From Amycolatopsis aidingensis (lineage in GTDB: Bacteria > Actinomycetota > Actinomycetes > Mycobacteriales > Pseudonocardiaceae), in NCBI RefSeq assembly GCF_018885265.1, contig NZ_CP076538.1, positions 1,214,001-1,278,000 on the forward strand: a DNA stretch of 64,000 bases, in the 5' to 3' direction. The position numbers and the translations under genes are program-made. Below, one piece after another: positions 63,940 to 64,000 of the stretch. The notes under the pieces were generated by a model. That model had not been told where the DNA came from and made no database searches. It worked only from the letters and a program-made list of their open reading frames with translations. How positions within the stretch are numbered: the stretch's first letter is position 1; each line of letters starts with the position of its first letter.

Positions 63940-64000
63940 GTGGCCAAGATCGAGGACGTGGCCCGGCACGCGGGCGTTGCCCCGAGCACGGTCTCGTACG
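63940..64000 (+). CDS. LacI-family regulator, 5' end only
   Basis: From a GTG the reading is VAKIEDVARHAGVAPSTVSY, the classic LacI helix-turn-helix start, and runs off the window. AGGCAGG lies upstream. Nothing can be said about its ligand. Confidence 0.85.
   Translation, partial: MAKIEDVARHAGVAPSTVSY

Overview
High-GC actinomycete DNA, most likely Pseudonocardiaceae (Amycolatopsis/Prauserella/Saccharomonospora-like). Supporting signs are codon use, many GTG/TTG starts, the XRE/DUF5753 + DUF397 regulator pairs, an adenosine kinase of the mycobacterial type, IS110, and a vanHAX glycopeptide-resistance operon. All calls come from reading the sequence; no database search was run.

Layout. (1) 43-10062: a glycine-betaine and methyl-cycle operon. 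A fused glycine/sarcosine + dimethylglycine N-methyltransferase is followed by metK, adenosine kinase, metH, ahcY and a MetF-like reductase, so the SAH made by betaine synthesis is recycled to SAM. (2) 10194-17416: small hypothetical genes, a DUF2238 membrane protein, a DUF2267 protein and three XRE/DUF5753 regulators (two with DUF397 partners), each preceded by its own operator-like repeats. Inside this stretch lies a candidate peptide-modification locus: a 23-codon ORF ending in Asn with a near-perfect Shine-Dalgarno, 15 bp before a PqqD-ThiF (E1/MccB-like) adenylating enzyme. (3) 17438-26438: an IclR regulator and the histidine-utilisation genes hutH-hutU-M20 amidohydrolase-hutF-hutI; the IclR gene and hutH carry the same palindrome. 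(4) 26442-33249: hypothetical proteins, dienelactone hydrolase, a NarL-type two-component pair, a pore-less voltage-sensor-like protein, a solute-binding lipoprotein, tRNA-Ala(GGC) and a VOC protein.

(5) 33250-57153: an accessory island with decayed ends. It carries thiol-redox genes (two CcdA-like, TlpA, DsbA, VKOR, a CQPC redoxin, a glutaredoxin-like protein), a complete System I cytochrome c maturation operon (ccmABCDEFHIG order), two BlaI/M56 repressor-protease pairs with shared operators, copper genes (csoR, copA), and a multicopper-oxidase remnant interrupted by an IS110 element. Fragments of one DUF2637-like membrane-protein family sit near both edges, at about 33.5 kb and 57.0 kb.

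(6) 57154-63834: vanY, vanRS, and the operon vanH-vanA-vanX-GNAT-murG paralogue. vanY and vanH share an almost identical promoter block with an 11-bp-period direct repeat that fits VanR control. The window ends in the first codons of a LacI-family regulator.
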